NCBI GenBank assembly: GCA_963575645.1
Contig: OY754465.1
Coordinates: 59,481,901 to 59,545,900 of the forward strand
From: Xanthostigma xanthostigma
Lineage: Eukaryota; Arthropoda; Insecta; Raphidioptera; Raphidiidae
Length of the DNA: 64,000 nucleotides
Reading direction: 5' to 3'
The translations under genes were made by a program, and so were the position numbers. Below are positions 33,217-43,648 of this stretch, piece after piece. The notes below the pieces were generated by a model. The model was not told the origin of the DNA and made no database searches. It saw nothing but the letters and a program-made list of their open reading frames with translations. The stretch's first letter is position 1, and every line of letters begins with the position of its first letter.

Positions 33217-34060
33217 ATTTATTTTTTATAGTATACTTTTAATTAATTCAAATTGACCTGTGTGACCTAACATTGAAATCGGCAATAGCATAAGCATTTC
33301 AATTTACAACATATACATTTTTCACACGCAACCTAAAATAATTTATAGAAATCTTTGCTACAAACTTATGTCTCACAAAAGGTCAGTAACTAGCTGAAGG
33401 TTACTGTTAAGGCCAAGACAAAAAGAAACATTTTTGAAAATTAGCTACGCTCTAGGGCGAAAATTTAAAAAATCATTTCGTAAAATACAAACAAAACAAG
33501 TTTTTACATAATCAGATGAACCAGTATTGCTTTACGCCTACGTGTGATACAATACAATGTGACACACACAAACAAACGAAAAGCTAGCGTAACATACAAA
33601 GCGCTGCAACTATGTTGCGGTCGCATCGAAAATTTAGTTATCGAGGTATCCTTATAGGTGAAGATAGTGAGAAAATCTGATTGTTAATTTATGAGTACGT
33701 TTTTACCGTTGGTCATTCTGCTTATTTTCGCGGACTTGAGAGACGTCAATTTTGAAGCTATATTGTCAAAAAATTTGAACCTTCATTAATTTAATAAAAG
33801 AAGGACATAGTATCTCTTTAATATGCAGCCAGTGTACGTAAAATTGTAAGTATTAATTATTACTTGTATATTCTTTTTTACTTAAGAAATATTTGTGCAA
33901 TTACCTTTTTTTTTACAATTGTCATTCTGATTGTCATTGCGATTTATTGCAAACTTCGGTGCAATTATAGTGTTAAGACGTCAAACTGGTTGTATGTGTG
34001 GTTCCACGTTTTTTGTGCCAAAACAATTTAAAATGTAAAAAATTGTATACGTAAAAATAG

Positions 34061-34139
34061 GTAAGTTTCAAATTTGATTGTTATATTTAAATATTTTTGT
34101 CTAAAACTGCACATCATTTTAATTAAATTTTTTTTTAAG
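34061..34139 (+). other. 5'-UTR intron of the XPB gene
   Basis: A consensus donor AAATAG|GTAAGTTT at 34061 and acceptor TTTTTTTTAAG ending 34139 bound a 79-nt intron, 35 nt before the XPB start. Transcription start is not identified. Confidence 0.55.
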
Positions 34140-34174
34140 AACCGAAACGCAATTTTAAGTCAAGTTCAATTACA

Positions 34175-36650
34175 ATGGGACCAACAAAAAACTATAAAAA
34201 AACAGGCAATAGCAGCGGGAATAAGAATGATAAAGGTAAAAAGCGACGGCGTGAGGAGGAAGAATGGACGTCCGGAGGTTTCGATGAAGACGATGTACCG
34301 GATACTGGAGCAGAGGGAGCGGCAATACCTGGAGCAGCCGCTCGTGATGCCGAAAAAAATGATCAATCCGTCCAAGAAGATGAATTTGGAGCCAAGGACT
34401 ATCGGTCAGTAGTACAAAGAAGAAAATATTTAAGATGAATATTAAATAATGAATACGTCTTTTTTTTTTTGTAGTGTGCAAATGGAACTAAAACAAGATC
34501 ACATGTCTCGTCCGTTGTGGGTAGCGCCAAACGGTCATATTTTCTTGGAATCGTTTTCACCCGTCTATAAACACGCTCATGATTTTCTCATCGCAATCTC
34601 GGAACCTGTATGTCGTCCGGAACATATCCATGAATACAAACTAACGGCTTATTCATTGTACGCTGCTGTAAGCGTCGGCCTTCAGACTCACGACATAGTC
34701 GAATACCTAAAACGATTGAGCAAAACGACAGTACCTGAAGGAATCGTTGAATTCATCAGATTATGTACCTTGTCGTACGGAAAAGTGAAGTTGGTTTTAA
34801 AACACAATAAATATTTTGTGGAAAGTCCACATCCCGAAGTCTTACAAAAATTGTTGAAAGATCCCGTCATTCAACAGTGTAGGCTGAGAAGAAACGCCGA
34901 AGATGTGGCGAATAACGATTTAATCGTACAGGTTCAAGATAAAATTTCCGCACCTACGTTCGGACAAAAATCAACGACAGCCGCTCCAGACGCAACGGAT
35001 GTAGATAATCCGTCCGAGACCGCCGTCATACCGGACGATATCACAAAGTTTTACGATAAGATAGACAAAGACGATGAAGATGAAGAAGAAGCTAATTTGA
35101 AAACGGTATCGTTTGAAGTCGATCAAGAAAAAATAGAAGTGATTCAAAAACGTTGCATCGAGTTAGAATATCCTTTGCTGGCGGAATACGATTTTCGTAA
35201 CGACGCTATAAACCCCGATATAAATATCGACTTGAAACCGTCGGCTGTTTTGAGGCCTTACCAAGAGAAGAGTTTGCGTAAAATGTTCGGTAACGGTCGG
35301 GCTCGATCCGGGGTTATAGTTTTGCCGTGCGGTGCCGGAAAGTCTTTAGTCGGCGTAACGGCTGTGTGTACGGTTCGCAAACGCGCTTTAGTGCTTTGTA
35401 ATTCGGGCGTATCCGTGGAGCAATGGAAACAACAATTCAAAATGTGGTCGTCTGCCGACGATAGCACTATTTGTAGATTCACGTCGGAAGCCAAAGATAA
35501 ACCGATGGGCTGCGGAATATTGGTCACTACATATTCAATGATTACGCATACTCAACGGAGATCTTGGGAAGCCGAACAGACAATGCGCTGGCTGCAAGAT
35601 CAAGAATGGGGCATCATGGTACTCGACGAAGTGCATACCATACCTGCTAAAATGTTCAGAAGAGTCTTGACTATCGTTCGATCACACTGTAAGCTGGGTC
35701 TTACTGCGACGCTGTTACGCGAGGACGACAAAATAGCTGATTTGAATTTCCTGATCGGACCGAAACTGTACGAAGCTAATTGGCTCGAGTTACAGAAGCG
35801 AGGCTTTATAGCACGTGTACAGTGCGCCGAAGTCTGGTGTCCAATGACTGCAGAATTCTATCGTGAATATTTAGTATGCAGAACCAGTAAAAGATTACTA
35901 CTTTACGTAATGAATCCTAGTAAATTCAGAGCGTGTCAATTTTTAATACATTATCACGAAAGACGTGGAGACAAGACGATCGTTTTCAGCGACAACGTTT
36001 TCGCTTTGAAGCATTACGCCGTCAAAATGAACAAACCGTATATTTACGGTCCTACGTCGCAGAGTGAAAGAATACAGATTTTACAGAATTTCAAGTTTAA
36101 TCCGAAAGTCAATACGATTTTCGTCAGTAAAGTTGCAGATACATCTTTCGATCTGCCGGAAGCTAATGTCTTGATACAAATTTCGTCTCATGGTGGATCT
36201 AGACGGCAGGAAGCGCAGCGTCTAGGACGTATTCTGCGTGCTAAAAAAAACGCAGTTGCTGAAGAATACAACGCTTTCTTTTATACTTTAGTGTCCCAAG
36301 ATACAATGGAAATGAATTATTCTCGGAAAAGACAGCGATTCTTAGTGAATCAAGGGTACAGTTATAAAGTGATCACAAAATTGGCCGGTATGGACGAAGA
36401 ATCCGATTTAATGTACAAAACTAAAGAAGAACAGGGTCAATTGCTGCAGCAAGTATTGGCTGCTAGCGATATAGATTGTGAGGATGAGCGTATAGCTGGC
36501 GAAGGCTTCCCTCGCGGTGCTTCCGGTGCAATGAGGAAGCAAGCTGGAACATTGTCGAGCATGTCGGGTGCAGACGATGCGATTTATTACGAACATAGAA
36601 GAGGCGGCGCCGGCATTAAACATCCGTTGTTTAAGAAGTTTCGATGTTGA
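34175..36650 (+). CDS. hay: TFIIH helicase XPB / haywire (ERCC3)
   Basis: This is the 3'-5' DNA translocase of TFIIH, needed for promoter opening and nucleotide excision repair. Exons 34175-34404 and 34475-36650 give 801 residues, close to the 782-800 typical of the family; the split codon restores KDYR|VQMELK as in other XPBs. Visible motifs (approximate residues): GAGKS Walker A 363-367, DEVH box 461-464, TAT 487-489, the XPB-specific RED loop 492-494, and QRLGR motif VI 658-662. The N-terminus is lysine/glutamate rich with an acidic stretch, and the C-terminus has the conserved HPLFKKFR. No internal defect is seen. Confidence 0.97.
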
Positions 36651-37027
36651 AATGCGAATGGAATTTGTTAAAGCTTTGATTGTAAAAAATAATTTTAGAG
36701 TAATCATTTTTAAGATTGTACAATATAAGATCTTGTGATGGGATACGATTACTTTTAAGTATTGGGAGTAATCGTTCGTCTTCTATTTTGGTGATTCGAT
36801 TACAGATAGTTAATCGATAGTGACATGCCAGGTGCCAACAGTGATCTGATGAAACTTGTAATCCAGAATAATCAAAGTAATGAACGCTTTTCATTACGAG
36901 TAGTCGTACTTTCAGCCAATTTTATTTCTAAATAATTATTTCGTTCCTATTTGTTACATTTGGGTTTGTACAAATTATTTACAATGAAAAAAAACTCGGG
37001 TCGCAGTGCGAAACCCTGCCGACAATA

Positions 37028-37540
37028 TAGTGTATTTGCTATTATAGGCAGTGTGGCTCTATTACATAAACTTAACTTTGTTTTTGGACAAAATTAAAAA
37101 TTTTACCCCTTAATACACCCCTTGAAACAATATTTTTTCTTAATTTCAGTAATATTATCAATTCAACATCTGTCCCAAATTAAATACACCCTTCAATATG
37201 TAATTCCATATCCAAAAAAAACGTTTTCATAAAATTTTTAAGTCGGGGACGATTTTATTAAAATTTTAGCAGCACATTTTAATGATTAATAAAGAGCTAA
37301 ATTTCAAATTTGAAAGGATTCTGAGAATTTTTTCTGTATTTTTGGGCCCGAAAACTTTTTTCATCCCCTAAATACCACCCTTAGAATGGCTCGATTGGGC
37401 CCATTTTAAATAGGCTTCGCGCGGTGGAAAATCGTGTGCACCCATATATATAAACATTTTCAAAAATGGCGCCAAAGTGTTTAGGAACGTCGCCATCCGA
37501 CCGACGCCAATAGTGTAAGTGCCTTATGGCAAATACACTA
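37028..37540. mobile_element. TIR element, about 513 bp
   Basis: TAGTGTATTTGCTATTATAG at 37028 is mirrored by TTATGGCAAATACACTA ending 37540, with AT-rich flanks ATA on both sides. The interior has no transposase. It lies between XPB and CTF8. Confidence 0.6.
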
Positions 37541-37750
37541 ATAAGAAATATACTAACACCTGTATATATTTAGAAATATAGGAGACCCGTAGTTGTTAAA
37601 CGTTCAAATGTCTTGTTACCGTTATTTATTTATACCTTCTGTATATTAAATTGTAAAAAAATAAAGCAGTGATTTAAAAATGAATAGACTATTGTTTCGT
37701 AATATAGATACGTCTCCTTATTAAAGTTGTATTTAATTTTTATTTAAACA

Positions 37751-37980
37751 CTAGCGGCCTAGTACACTCGAATTTGTAGATTGCCACCGTTTTTTCGTCG
37801 AATTATGTAGCGAAATTTGTCTTCACGGAAAAAGCTTTTATTTTAACGCGATAATATAGTCATCTGTCCTGAAGGTTCATTCTAAAGTGGTGAAATAATT
37901 TTTCAAATAAGTGCAGTGGTTCCGGAGATTACCCTCCACATACACAAACTCACAAAATTTTCACTCTCCCTTTATACTTA
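37751..37980 (-). mobile_element. Helitron-like fragment, minus strand
   Basis: Read on the minus strand it ends TAGGCCGCTAG and contains the GGAGGGTAATCTCCGGAACC type block and TATCGCGTTAAAATAAAAGC, as in the element at 8498-8935. Its 5' end abuts the next, oppositely oriented Helitron. Confidence 0.65.
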
Positions 37981-37981
37981 A

Positions 37982-38704
37982 TCTTTATATATAAAAATTA
38001 CGTGACACATGTTTGTCCGCGATGAACTCCTAAACTACTGAACCGATTTTAAATTTGATTTGCACACCGTGTGCAATTCGACCCAACTTGAAAGATAGGA
38101 TAGCTTACATTTCAATTTATAGTCGCAATATTATTTTATTGCAAATTATTTGTCTATTCCTTGACAGTCATAATACAACCATATAAGATGGCGATACCTG
38201 TTGACTGGATTGAGTGAATATTCAATAGATGGCGCAACGAACTTAACAACCATATAAGATGGCGATACCTGTTGACTGGATTGAGTGAATATTCAATAGA
38301 TGGCGCAACGAACTTAACAACCATATAAGATGGCGATACCTGTTGACTGGATTGAGTGAATATTCAATAGATGGCGCAACGAACTTAACAACCATATATC
38401 TAGATCGAGGATGTAAAAAAATTGAATATCATTTAAAACAAATCCTTTTTTTTTTGAGCACGACGGCGCAGCCGGAGTGAACCCTCGAAATAGAGCAAGT
38501 GTTTTAAAGACCAGTTATCCACGAATACTTTACGCTATTCTTTTTCGAGCACGACGACGCAGCCGGAGTGCTCGACATACACACATATACGCCCATGTAT
38601 ATTTTAAAATAGCTAGCAATTAATAAAATACATAGATAGATGTTCCAATTAAATTGTTTTATTATTTCACTTTATACGTAGCGAAGCACGTACAGGGCCG
38701 CTAG
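37982..38704 (+). mobile_element. Helitron with internal minisatellite
   Basis: It begins TCTTTATATATAAAAATTAC and continues GTGACACATGTTTGTCCGCG and CTCCTAAACTACTGAACCG, a widespread arthropod Helitron 5' end. It ends GCACGTACAGGGCCGCTAG then T. A 71-bp tandem repeat occupies 38175-38400, and AGCACGACGxCGCAGCCGGAG occurs twice after it. Confidence 0.82.
38175..38400 (+). repeat. 71-bp minisatellite, about 3.2 units
   Basis: Units begin ACAACCATATAAGATGGCG at 38175, 38246 and 38317, with a partial unit at 38388. The full units look identical, which suggests recent amplification. No spacer/repeat alternation exists, so it is not a CRISPR-like array. Confidence 0.95.
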
Positions 38705-39426
38705 TACTAGTATAGATTTAACTCTTGTAGAGGAGCATTGGACAACTGTGAAAATGTGTTTTCTTCTGTTTTTGGCCTTTTTCGTAATTTATAGCCACGC
38801 AGCCCCTTGATTTGTAATATCTTCCCAAATTGTTCTCTGTAATATGGGTTAGATTTTCCCAGTTCTTGCAAATTCCATTCGAAAATTAGCCTACGTAATT
38901 CCTAATCCAATAACACTTCCTGTGAAAATCAGCAGTTTAGTATTAAAGAGATACTGTGACGCCTACACCTGATAGCAGAAAATGAAAATGTGTTTTCACG
39001 ATTAGGCCATACATAATATATCGTCGTTGGTTCTGTAATAGCTCTTATTTACGTTTTTTAAATAAAAAGATTCAAGAAACGGAGCTCTGTACACTAGTAA
39101 TACCTTCAAACTAATTTTACAGTAACCAACAAGGGGAAGTAACTGTTATGTGAAAAGTTGTATCAAATAATTCCTCTCATGTGCTAATAAATCGGAAATT
39201 AACGTTAAATATTTTTAAGAAAATACTTCGTCTTAATTAAACACGTGTATAGTAAAGAGATAAGTATGAATTAGTAATATATCTCTGAAATTGCTAGTTC
39301 TTACCATCCATTGCTGAAATAACCACTTTTTGGCTTTTCCTGCAAATTTTACTTTTTGCACATAAGAGGTATTACAGAAGTAACGACGACATGCCAAATG
39401 ATATCCCTACATTGCCTGTTTGTGTT

Positions 39427-39576
39427 ATATATGTTACGGTTAATACAAGAAAGTAGTTTATTTGCGGATTAACCGGCTAATACCCGAATTAACCAAACGT
39501 CAAGGATTGGTTAATTCGGGTATTAGCCGGTTCATTCGCGAATAAACTACTTTCTTGTATTAACCGTAACATATAT
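39427..39576. repeat. Hairpin, 69-bp arms and 12-nt loop
   Basis: The arms 39427-39495 and 39508-39576 are reverse complements with about three mismatches around AACGTCAAGGAT. Landmarks are GGTTAATACAAGAAAGTAG and its mirror CTACTTTCTTGTATTAACC. It lies about 400 bp before the CTF8 exon and could fold in a transcript. Confidence 0.9.
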
Positions 39577-39614
39577 ACTAATTTTGCCAAACTAAACTAG
39601 ATTTTATAAAAAGA

Positions 39615-39905
39615 CTAGCGGGCCTGGTAGGCAAACGTTGTCCTGCCACAGACCTCGAATATAAAAAAATATTGAGAGGTGCTTGGAGGCTGAAAATATG
39701 GGATCAAATGTTTTTTATGTGAGAAATTAAAAAAAAAATATTTAAAAGGGTCGGAAAATTAAAAAAAAATTTCTGAATCTCGTCAACAGCACAACCTACC
39801 GGGTCCAACTATAGCTAAGAACAATCCAGGTGACCCCATAAGTACAAAACAAAAATTTCATCAAAAGCGGTCAAGCCGAACACACCGGAATTTTATATAT
39901 AAACA
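39615..39905 (-). mobile_element. Helitron-like remnant
   Basis: On the minus strand it ends CTACCAGGCCCGCTAG followed by T, like the other Helitron 3' ends here. The other end, near a TATATAAAATTCC block, is diverged. It lies immediately upstream of the CTF8 exon. Confidence 0.5.
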
Positions 39906-39985
39906 TTAGTTATTAGTATCATACATTTTTGTAATAGCTTATTTAAATGTTTTGATTTTTTTTAATTATTCCGATTTTTTTAAAG

Positions 39986-40295
39986 GCCTAATAATGGCAC
40001 CGACGGGATTGAAAAATTGGGAGTAATAGAATTACAAGGCGATTTGATGACTGAAGAAGGATCGACTTTGCACAACAAATTCATTGGCGATTTGCATTAC
40101 ACCAAAAATGGCCAACCAGTATTCATTATTGGGCATCACGTCTTAAGAGGCAAACAAGTGGCAATGTCTAAACCGCTAGCCATTTTGCAAAAACAAACCA
40201 ACGAAACAGGTGTCCACTATATCGTCAAGGGAATGATCACTCACAGATTGATTTTTAAGAGCAGACCAAAACCAATTATATTTGAAGAATTATAA
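39986..40295 (+). CDS. CTF8: Chromosome transmission fidelity protein 8 (CTF8), main exon
   Basis: CTF8 with DCC1 and CTF18 forms an alternative RFC clamp loader used in sister-chromatid cohesion. The exon (acceptor TTTTTAAAG before 39986, stop TAA 40293-40295) encodes GVIELQGDL, IGDLHYTKNGQPVFIIGHH, KPLAILQKQ and the C-terminal IFKSRPKPII, all in the order of CTF8 proteins of about 100-120 residues. It starts with the last base of a split codon, so a short first exon of perhaps 8-10 codons must lie upstream; I could not locate it. AATAAA at 40378-40383 is a likely poly(A) signal. Confidence 0.88.
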
Positions 40296-40377
40296 AAATA
40301 TTAATGTGTATTTCAGTGAAGTCGCCTGGGAGTTGTGATATGTATTTTTGTAAAAATGTGGCATATAATTATTTTTT

Positions 40378-40383
40378 AATAAA
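40378..40383 (+). terminator. Poly(A) signal of CTF8
   Basis: AATAAA, 83 nt after the stop and 71 bp before the start of a large transposon. Confidence 0.6.
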
Positions 40384-40494
40384 GGTAAGAAGTGGAAATA
40401 TTTATAGGAAGCAAACAAAAGTATGGATGGTTTTTTTATGTATCTCAAGTTATAGTGCCCGTCGGCAAAAATTTTATTGATACATACTCTCCCC

Positions 40495-40547
40495 AAAATG
40501 TCTGACACCTCGAATATGTCGAACATATTCGAGGTGTCAGACATTTT
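40495..40547. repeat. Perfect hairpin, 25-bp arms, CGA loop
   Basis: The arms 40495-40519 and 40523-40547 are exact complements around CGA. It sits in the left TIR of the 40454-42071 transposon, where the right TIR has only a single AGGTGTCAGAC half-site, so it looks like an added inverted duplication of TIR sequence. Confidence 0.9.
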
Positions 40548-41330
40548 AAATGGTTCTAGTTATTTGTCAGAGAACATTATTTTAGCGTTTTGGTTGAAGT
40601 TTTTAAGCTATCCAATTAAAAAAACAAACAGTATCTATAAATTTTTACATGTCGTCAAAACGATATCTTTCTGGTCCGGGGGCCAGCGACCTATTTAGGT
40701 CGTCCATTTCCGCGCGGATGAAAAACTCGCAAAATGCTCAGACAGTAGTACCATATAGCATAGTGGCCGTCAGCTGCGCCAGTATCGGTGGAATAGCCTC
40801 CCACGCACGGTTAAAAAGATAATATTTTTTATATCCAAATCTTTGACAAACGTCTGTTAAGTACATAGATATCCATGACTACTTATCAAAAAACTGGTCG
40901 TTATTAATTTTTCATTAAAATTCGATAATTCAAACTCCATTCTATTAGAAAGTAGATATTATACTAATTAATTTATATATTTTTTAGATTATTTCGAAAC
41001 GTCATCTAGTGAAATATTGATTTATAATTTATTATTTTTTGTCAATATAGGTATAGTCTGAAAAAAATTGGTCGATAATTTTATTTATTTGAATAATATT
41101 TTTTATCATTACCTATCGATTGAAAACTTGTCAAAAGATAGTTATTAATGATCTTTCATAAAAAAAAAAACGTCAGCTGGCTGTACGATGGTGGATGTTA
41201 CGTCAGCTGATCATACGAACTTGACGAAATTAATATGAATTCAGTCACATGAAACTTTGTCAAAAGGTAGTTTTTATAATATTTAAAATAAATAAAATCG
41301 TCAGCTGCTTGTATATTGGGGGAAAGATTG

Positions 41331-41621
41331 TCAGCTGATACAAAAAAGGTGTGGTAGAAGAGAAAGTTGGGAACGTTGATATTTTGGCGGTAAAGCTGTA
41401 AAACGTCGATAGCAATCGCTATGATACAGTTGAAAATCATTAGGTTGTTCAGGAAGTATTACATCTCTTGCTGCTAAATTATAATTTTTTCGAATAGTGA
41501 GTATATTACGGCACTTGCACAAATCTTCGTTGATTAATTTTAACGTTGAACTTTTCTTTTGACAAAATACACAAAAATTCCAGCCAATTGGGTGACGGGA
41601 CCACTTCAAAAATGTTGACAT
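41331..41621 (-). pseudogene. Zinc-binding ORF remnant of the long-TIR transposon
   Basis: A 96-codon frame on the minus strand encodes FCVFCQKK, then about 40 residues later YHSDCYRRFTALPPKYQ, a C-x2-C...H-x3-C arrangement. CYRRFTAL-type segments occur at the N-terminus of transposon-encoded proteins in arthropods, as far as I recall. The frame then ends without catalytic residues, so most of the transposase seems deleted. Confidence 0.55.
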
Positions 41622-42193
41622 TTTATTATATTAAAGAATTTCTGATATCGCGCGGGTAATGGATCGTATTCAATATGATATTTGCTATTCGTTGCCATGG
41701 TTAGCTACATAATATTATGTTCCATGTCATGTAAAAATTAATCTAAGCATGCCGAACTAGTTTATTTCTGACAGATTTATAAAACAAAATAGCGGCTGAT
41801 TTCTTTATTTTCAAAATATTTCCGAAGCTATAAAGCTACCTATTCCCCCGATAGTGCCGCAGCTGACGGCCACGATGCTACATAGTCCAACTGTCTAAAG
41901 CTTTTTACGAGTCTTTGAGGCATGCGGAAATTGGTAAGAAAAACCTGTTACTGGCCCCCGGACTATTCGGAAAATTTTGAGGGAAAATGCCCCAAAATCA
42001 AGAAAAGTCATAGAGGAAATAGGTGTCAGACGGGACAGTATGTATCAATAAAATTTTTGCCGACGGGCACTCTGACTATTACTTGAAATGGACTTTTGTT
42101 ACTTAACTTGCGTCAGGCACCACCCACACAATAACATTTGCCAGGTAACTGCAAAACTGAAATACGCTTTTCTAAATTTTCGTCTTGAAAGAT

Positions 42194-42230
42194 TATAGAC
42201 GTTCAACAGCTAAGGTCATCAGCGTCTATA
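42194..42230. repeat. Short stem-loop motif, copy 2 of 3
   Basis: TATAGACGTTCAACAGCTAA then GGTCATCAGCGTCTATA; the ATAGACGxT/AxCGTCTAT arms pair best in this copy. See 22438 and 59451. Confidence 0.72.
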
Positions 42231-42309
42231 GTTACTTCTTAAACATCATTATCTTCATATATTATTTGATTATCTTTATAATAAAAATACGTTTTAACCA
42301 AATCTTAAA

Positions 42310-42845
42310 TATAACTTTAAAATAAAATATTTTTAACAAAAAAATTGAACCGACTTCAAAATATGCACTAAAAAGTAAAAAATAATAATTATTGTTATTT
42401 TTGGAGTCGGTGTCACATCGGAATTCGAAAGTAGCAATTTAAATCTTACATGTCTCTAGTTCTCGGAATAGATTTCATTTTAGCTGACACCGACTTCAAA
42501 AATAACATTAATTATTATTTTTTACTTTTTAGTGCATATTTTGAAGTCGGTTCAATTTTTTTGTTAAAAATATTTTATTTTTCTCTTTTTAGTGGTAGAT
42601 CAAGTATTGCAATGGGTAGGCCAAGTATGCGTGCCTTTGAAATTTGAGAGTTTCTCTCGATTTCTCCCGATTCCACCATCAGATCCTGATTTGGTTCCGA
42701 TGGGACCACCTCGGAAGTGCACTCTTTCGAATAAAAAAAGTATTTTGAAAATCGGTCCATAATTGATGGAGAAATCGGTGAACATACATAAAAAAAAAAA
42801 ATATACACTCGAACATAGAACCTCCGCCTTTTTTGAAGTTGGTTA
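42310..42845. repeat. AAGTCGGT-type foldback and adjoining repeat
   Basis: 42318-42415 and about 42488-42590 are inverted copies: AACCGACTTCAAAATATGC against GCATATTTTGAAGTCGGTT. 42650-42845 continues with a segment ending CCTTTTTTGAAGTTGGTTAA, which I know as the end of an abundant lepidopteran repeat. It fills the gap between the long-TIR transposon and HemK2. Confidence 0.7.
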
Positions 42846-42962
42846 ATAAGAAAAAAATGCTGCACACTAAGAAGAAATTGAGAAAATTTGATTTTTTGGA
42901 AGAAACTACAAAATATCAGGATGGAAATAAAGCAACTTCAAGTTTTGTACGAAATAAAACAA

Positions 42963-42968
42963 TTTATT
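42963..42968 (-). terminator. Poly(A) signal of HemK2 / snapin unit
   Basis: AATAAA on the minus strand, 28 nt beyond the HemK2 stop codon. No comparable signal lies between snapin and HemK2, which supports one shared transcript. Confidence 0.65.
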
Positions 42969-42995
42969 AGACGATAGATAACATTTTATAATCTT

Positions 42996-43634
42996 TTAGC
43001 ATTTACATCTAAAAAATTTTAATACGCTGAGGAATTCCCCTCTGATTTTTCTCTGAACAATAAGTTCCGTTTGTAAATTATAATTCTTCATAATATTCAC
43101 GATTTCATTCGGATTATTTTCTTCAATAACAAGTAAATAAATGATTCCTCTATCGGTCAGTAAATCGGGCACTTTTTCTAAAAATTGATCTATAACTTCA
43201 CGACCTTTGATTCCTCCTGCCCACGACCGTTCGATACCGTGTCCGATGATTTCTTTCGATTCGGTTACAACATATGGAGGATTAAAAATGATAACATCGA
43301 AAATATTTTTTCGGAAATTCTCTAACAAATCCATATTCAATGTCTCGACATAGGTCGTATTTTTCAATGCTGTGTTTTTTGTGATTTTACAAGCAAGTGC
43401 ATTTATATCGGTTGCAAAACAAACGACTTGATCAAAAGCCTTCAAGTGTACGGCTAACGATGTTATTACAACTCCGCTACCTGAACCAATTTCGGCAACC
43501 ATAACTGGATTAAGCTGTTTAATAGAGTCAATGTCTTTTTCAAGTGCATCGATCAAAAGAAAACTATCTTCTGCCGGTTCATAAACATGTAAATAATCGT
43601 CTGAAGTTATGTGACTTATAATTGCTGTTTCCAT
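42996..43634 (-). CDS. HemK2: HemK2 / N6AMT1 eRF1 glutamine methyltransferase
   Basis: This SAM-dependent methyltransferase modifies the Gln of the GGQ motif in release factor eRF1 with the partner TRMT112; other substrates have been proposed. The single-exon frame gives 212 residues (family about 214). Seen: EPAED at 19-23, SAM-binding EIGSGSG at 48-54, catalytic NPPY at 118-121, AGGIKGRE at 139-146, and C-terminal LSVLKFF. The ATG at 43634 lies 14 nt past the snapin stop, with no room for a promoter, so a shared dicistronic mRNA is likely. Confidence 0.95.
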   Translation of the reverse strand: METAIISHITSDDYLHVYEPAEDSFLLIDALEKDIDSIKQLNPVMVAEIGSGSGVVITSLAVHLKAFDQVVCFATDINALACKITKNTALKNTTYVETLNMDLLENFRKNIFDVIIFNPPYVVTESKEIIGHGIERSWAGGIKGREVIDQFLEKVPDLLTDRGIIYLLVIEENNPNEIVNIMKNYNLQTELIVQRKIRGEFLSVLKFFRCKC

Positions 43635-43648
43635 TTCTGAGAAGGAAT

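Larger units (their letters stand above)
40454..42071. mobile_element. 1.6-kb long-TIR DNA transposon, internal deletion derivative
   Basis: AGTGCCCGTCGGCAAAAATT at 40454 is mirrored at the right end (AATTTTTGCCGACGGGCACT ending 42071). Inverted similarity continues inward for 250-350 bp with gaps, including GTCCGGGGGCCAG and GTGGCCGTCAGCTGCG and their mirrors. The 8-mer GTCAGCTG or its complement occurs six times (40769, 41172, 41202, 41300, 41331, 41860). A remnant ORF with a zinc-binding pattern lies inside (41331-41621, minus). No target duplication is evident. The superfamily is not assigned. Confidence 0.82.

Noticed and set aside
38175..38400. Possible CRISPR-like array
   Set aside because: It is a plain 71-bp tandem repeat without variable spacers, inside a Helitron in an insect genome.
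38753..38806. Micro-ORF that looks like a signal peptide (MCFLLFLAFFVIYSHAAP)
   Set aside because: It stops immediately after the hydrophobic stretch, with no splice continuation or conserved context. Probably chance in AT-rich DNA.
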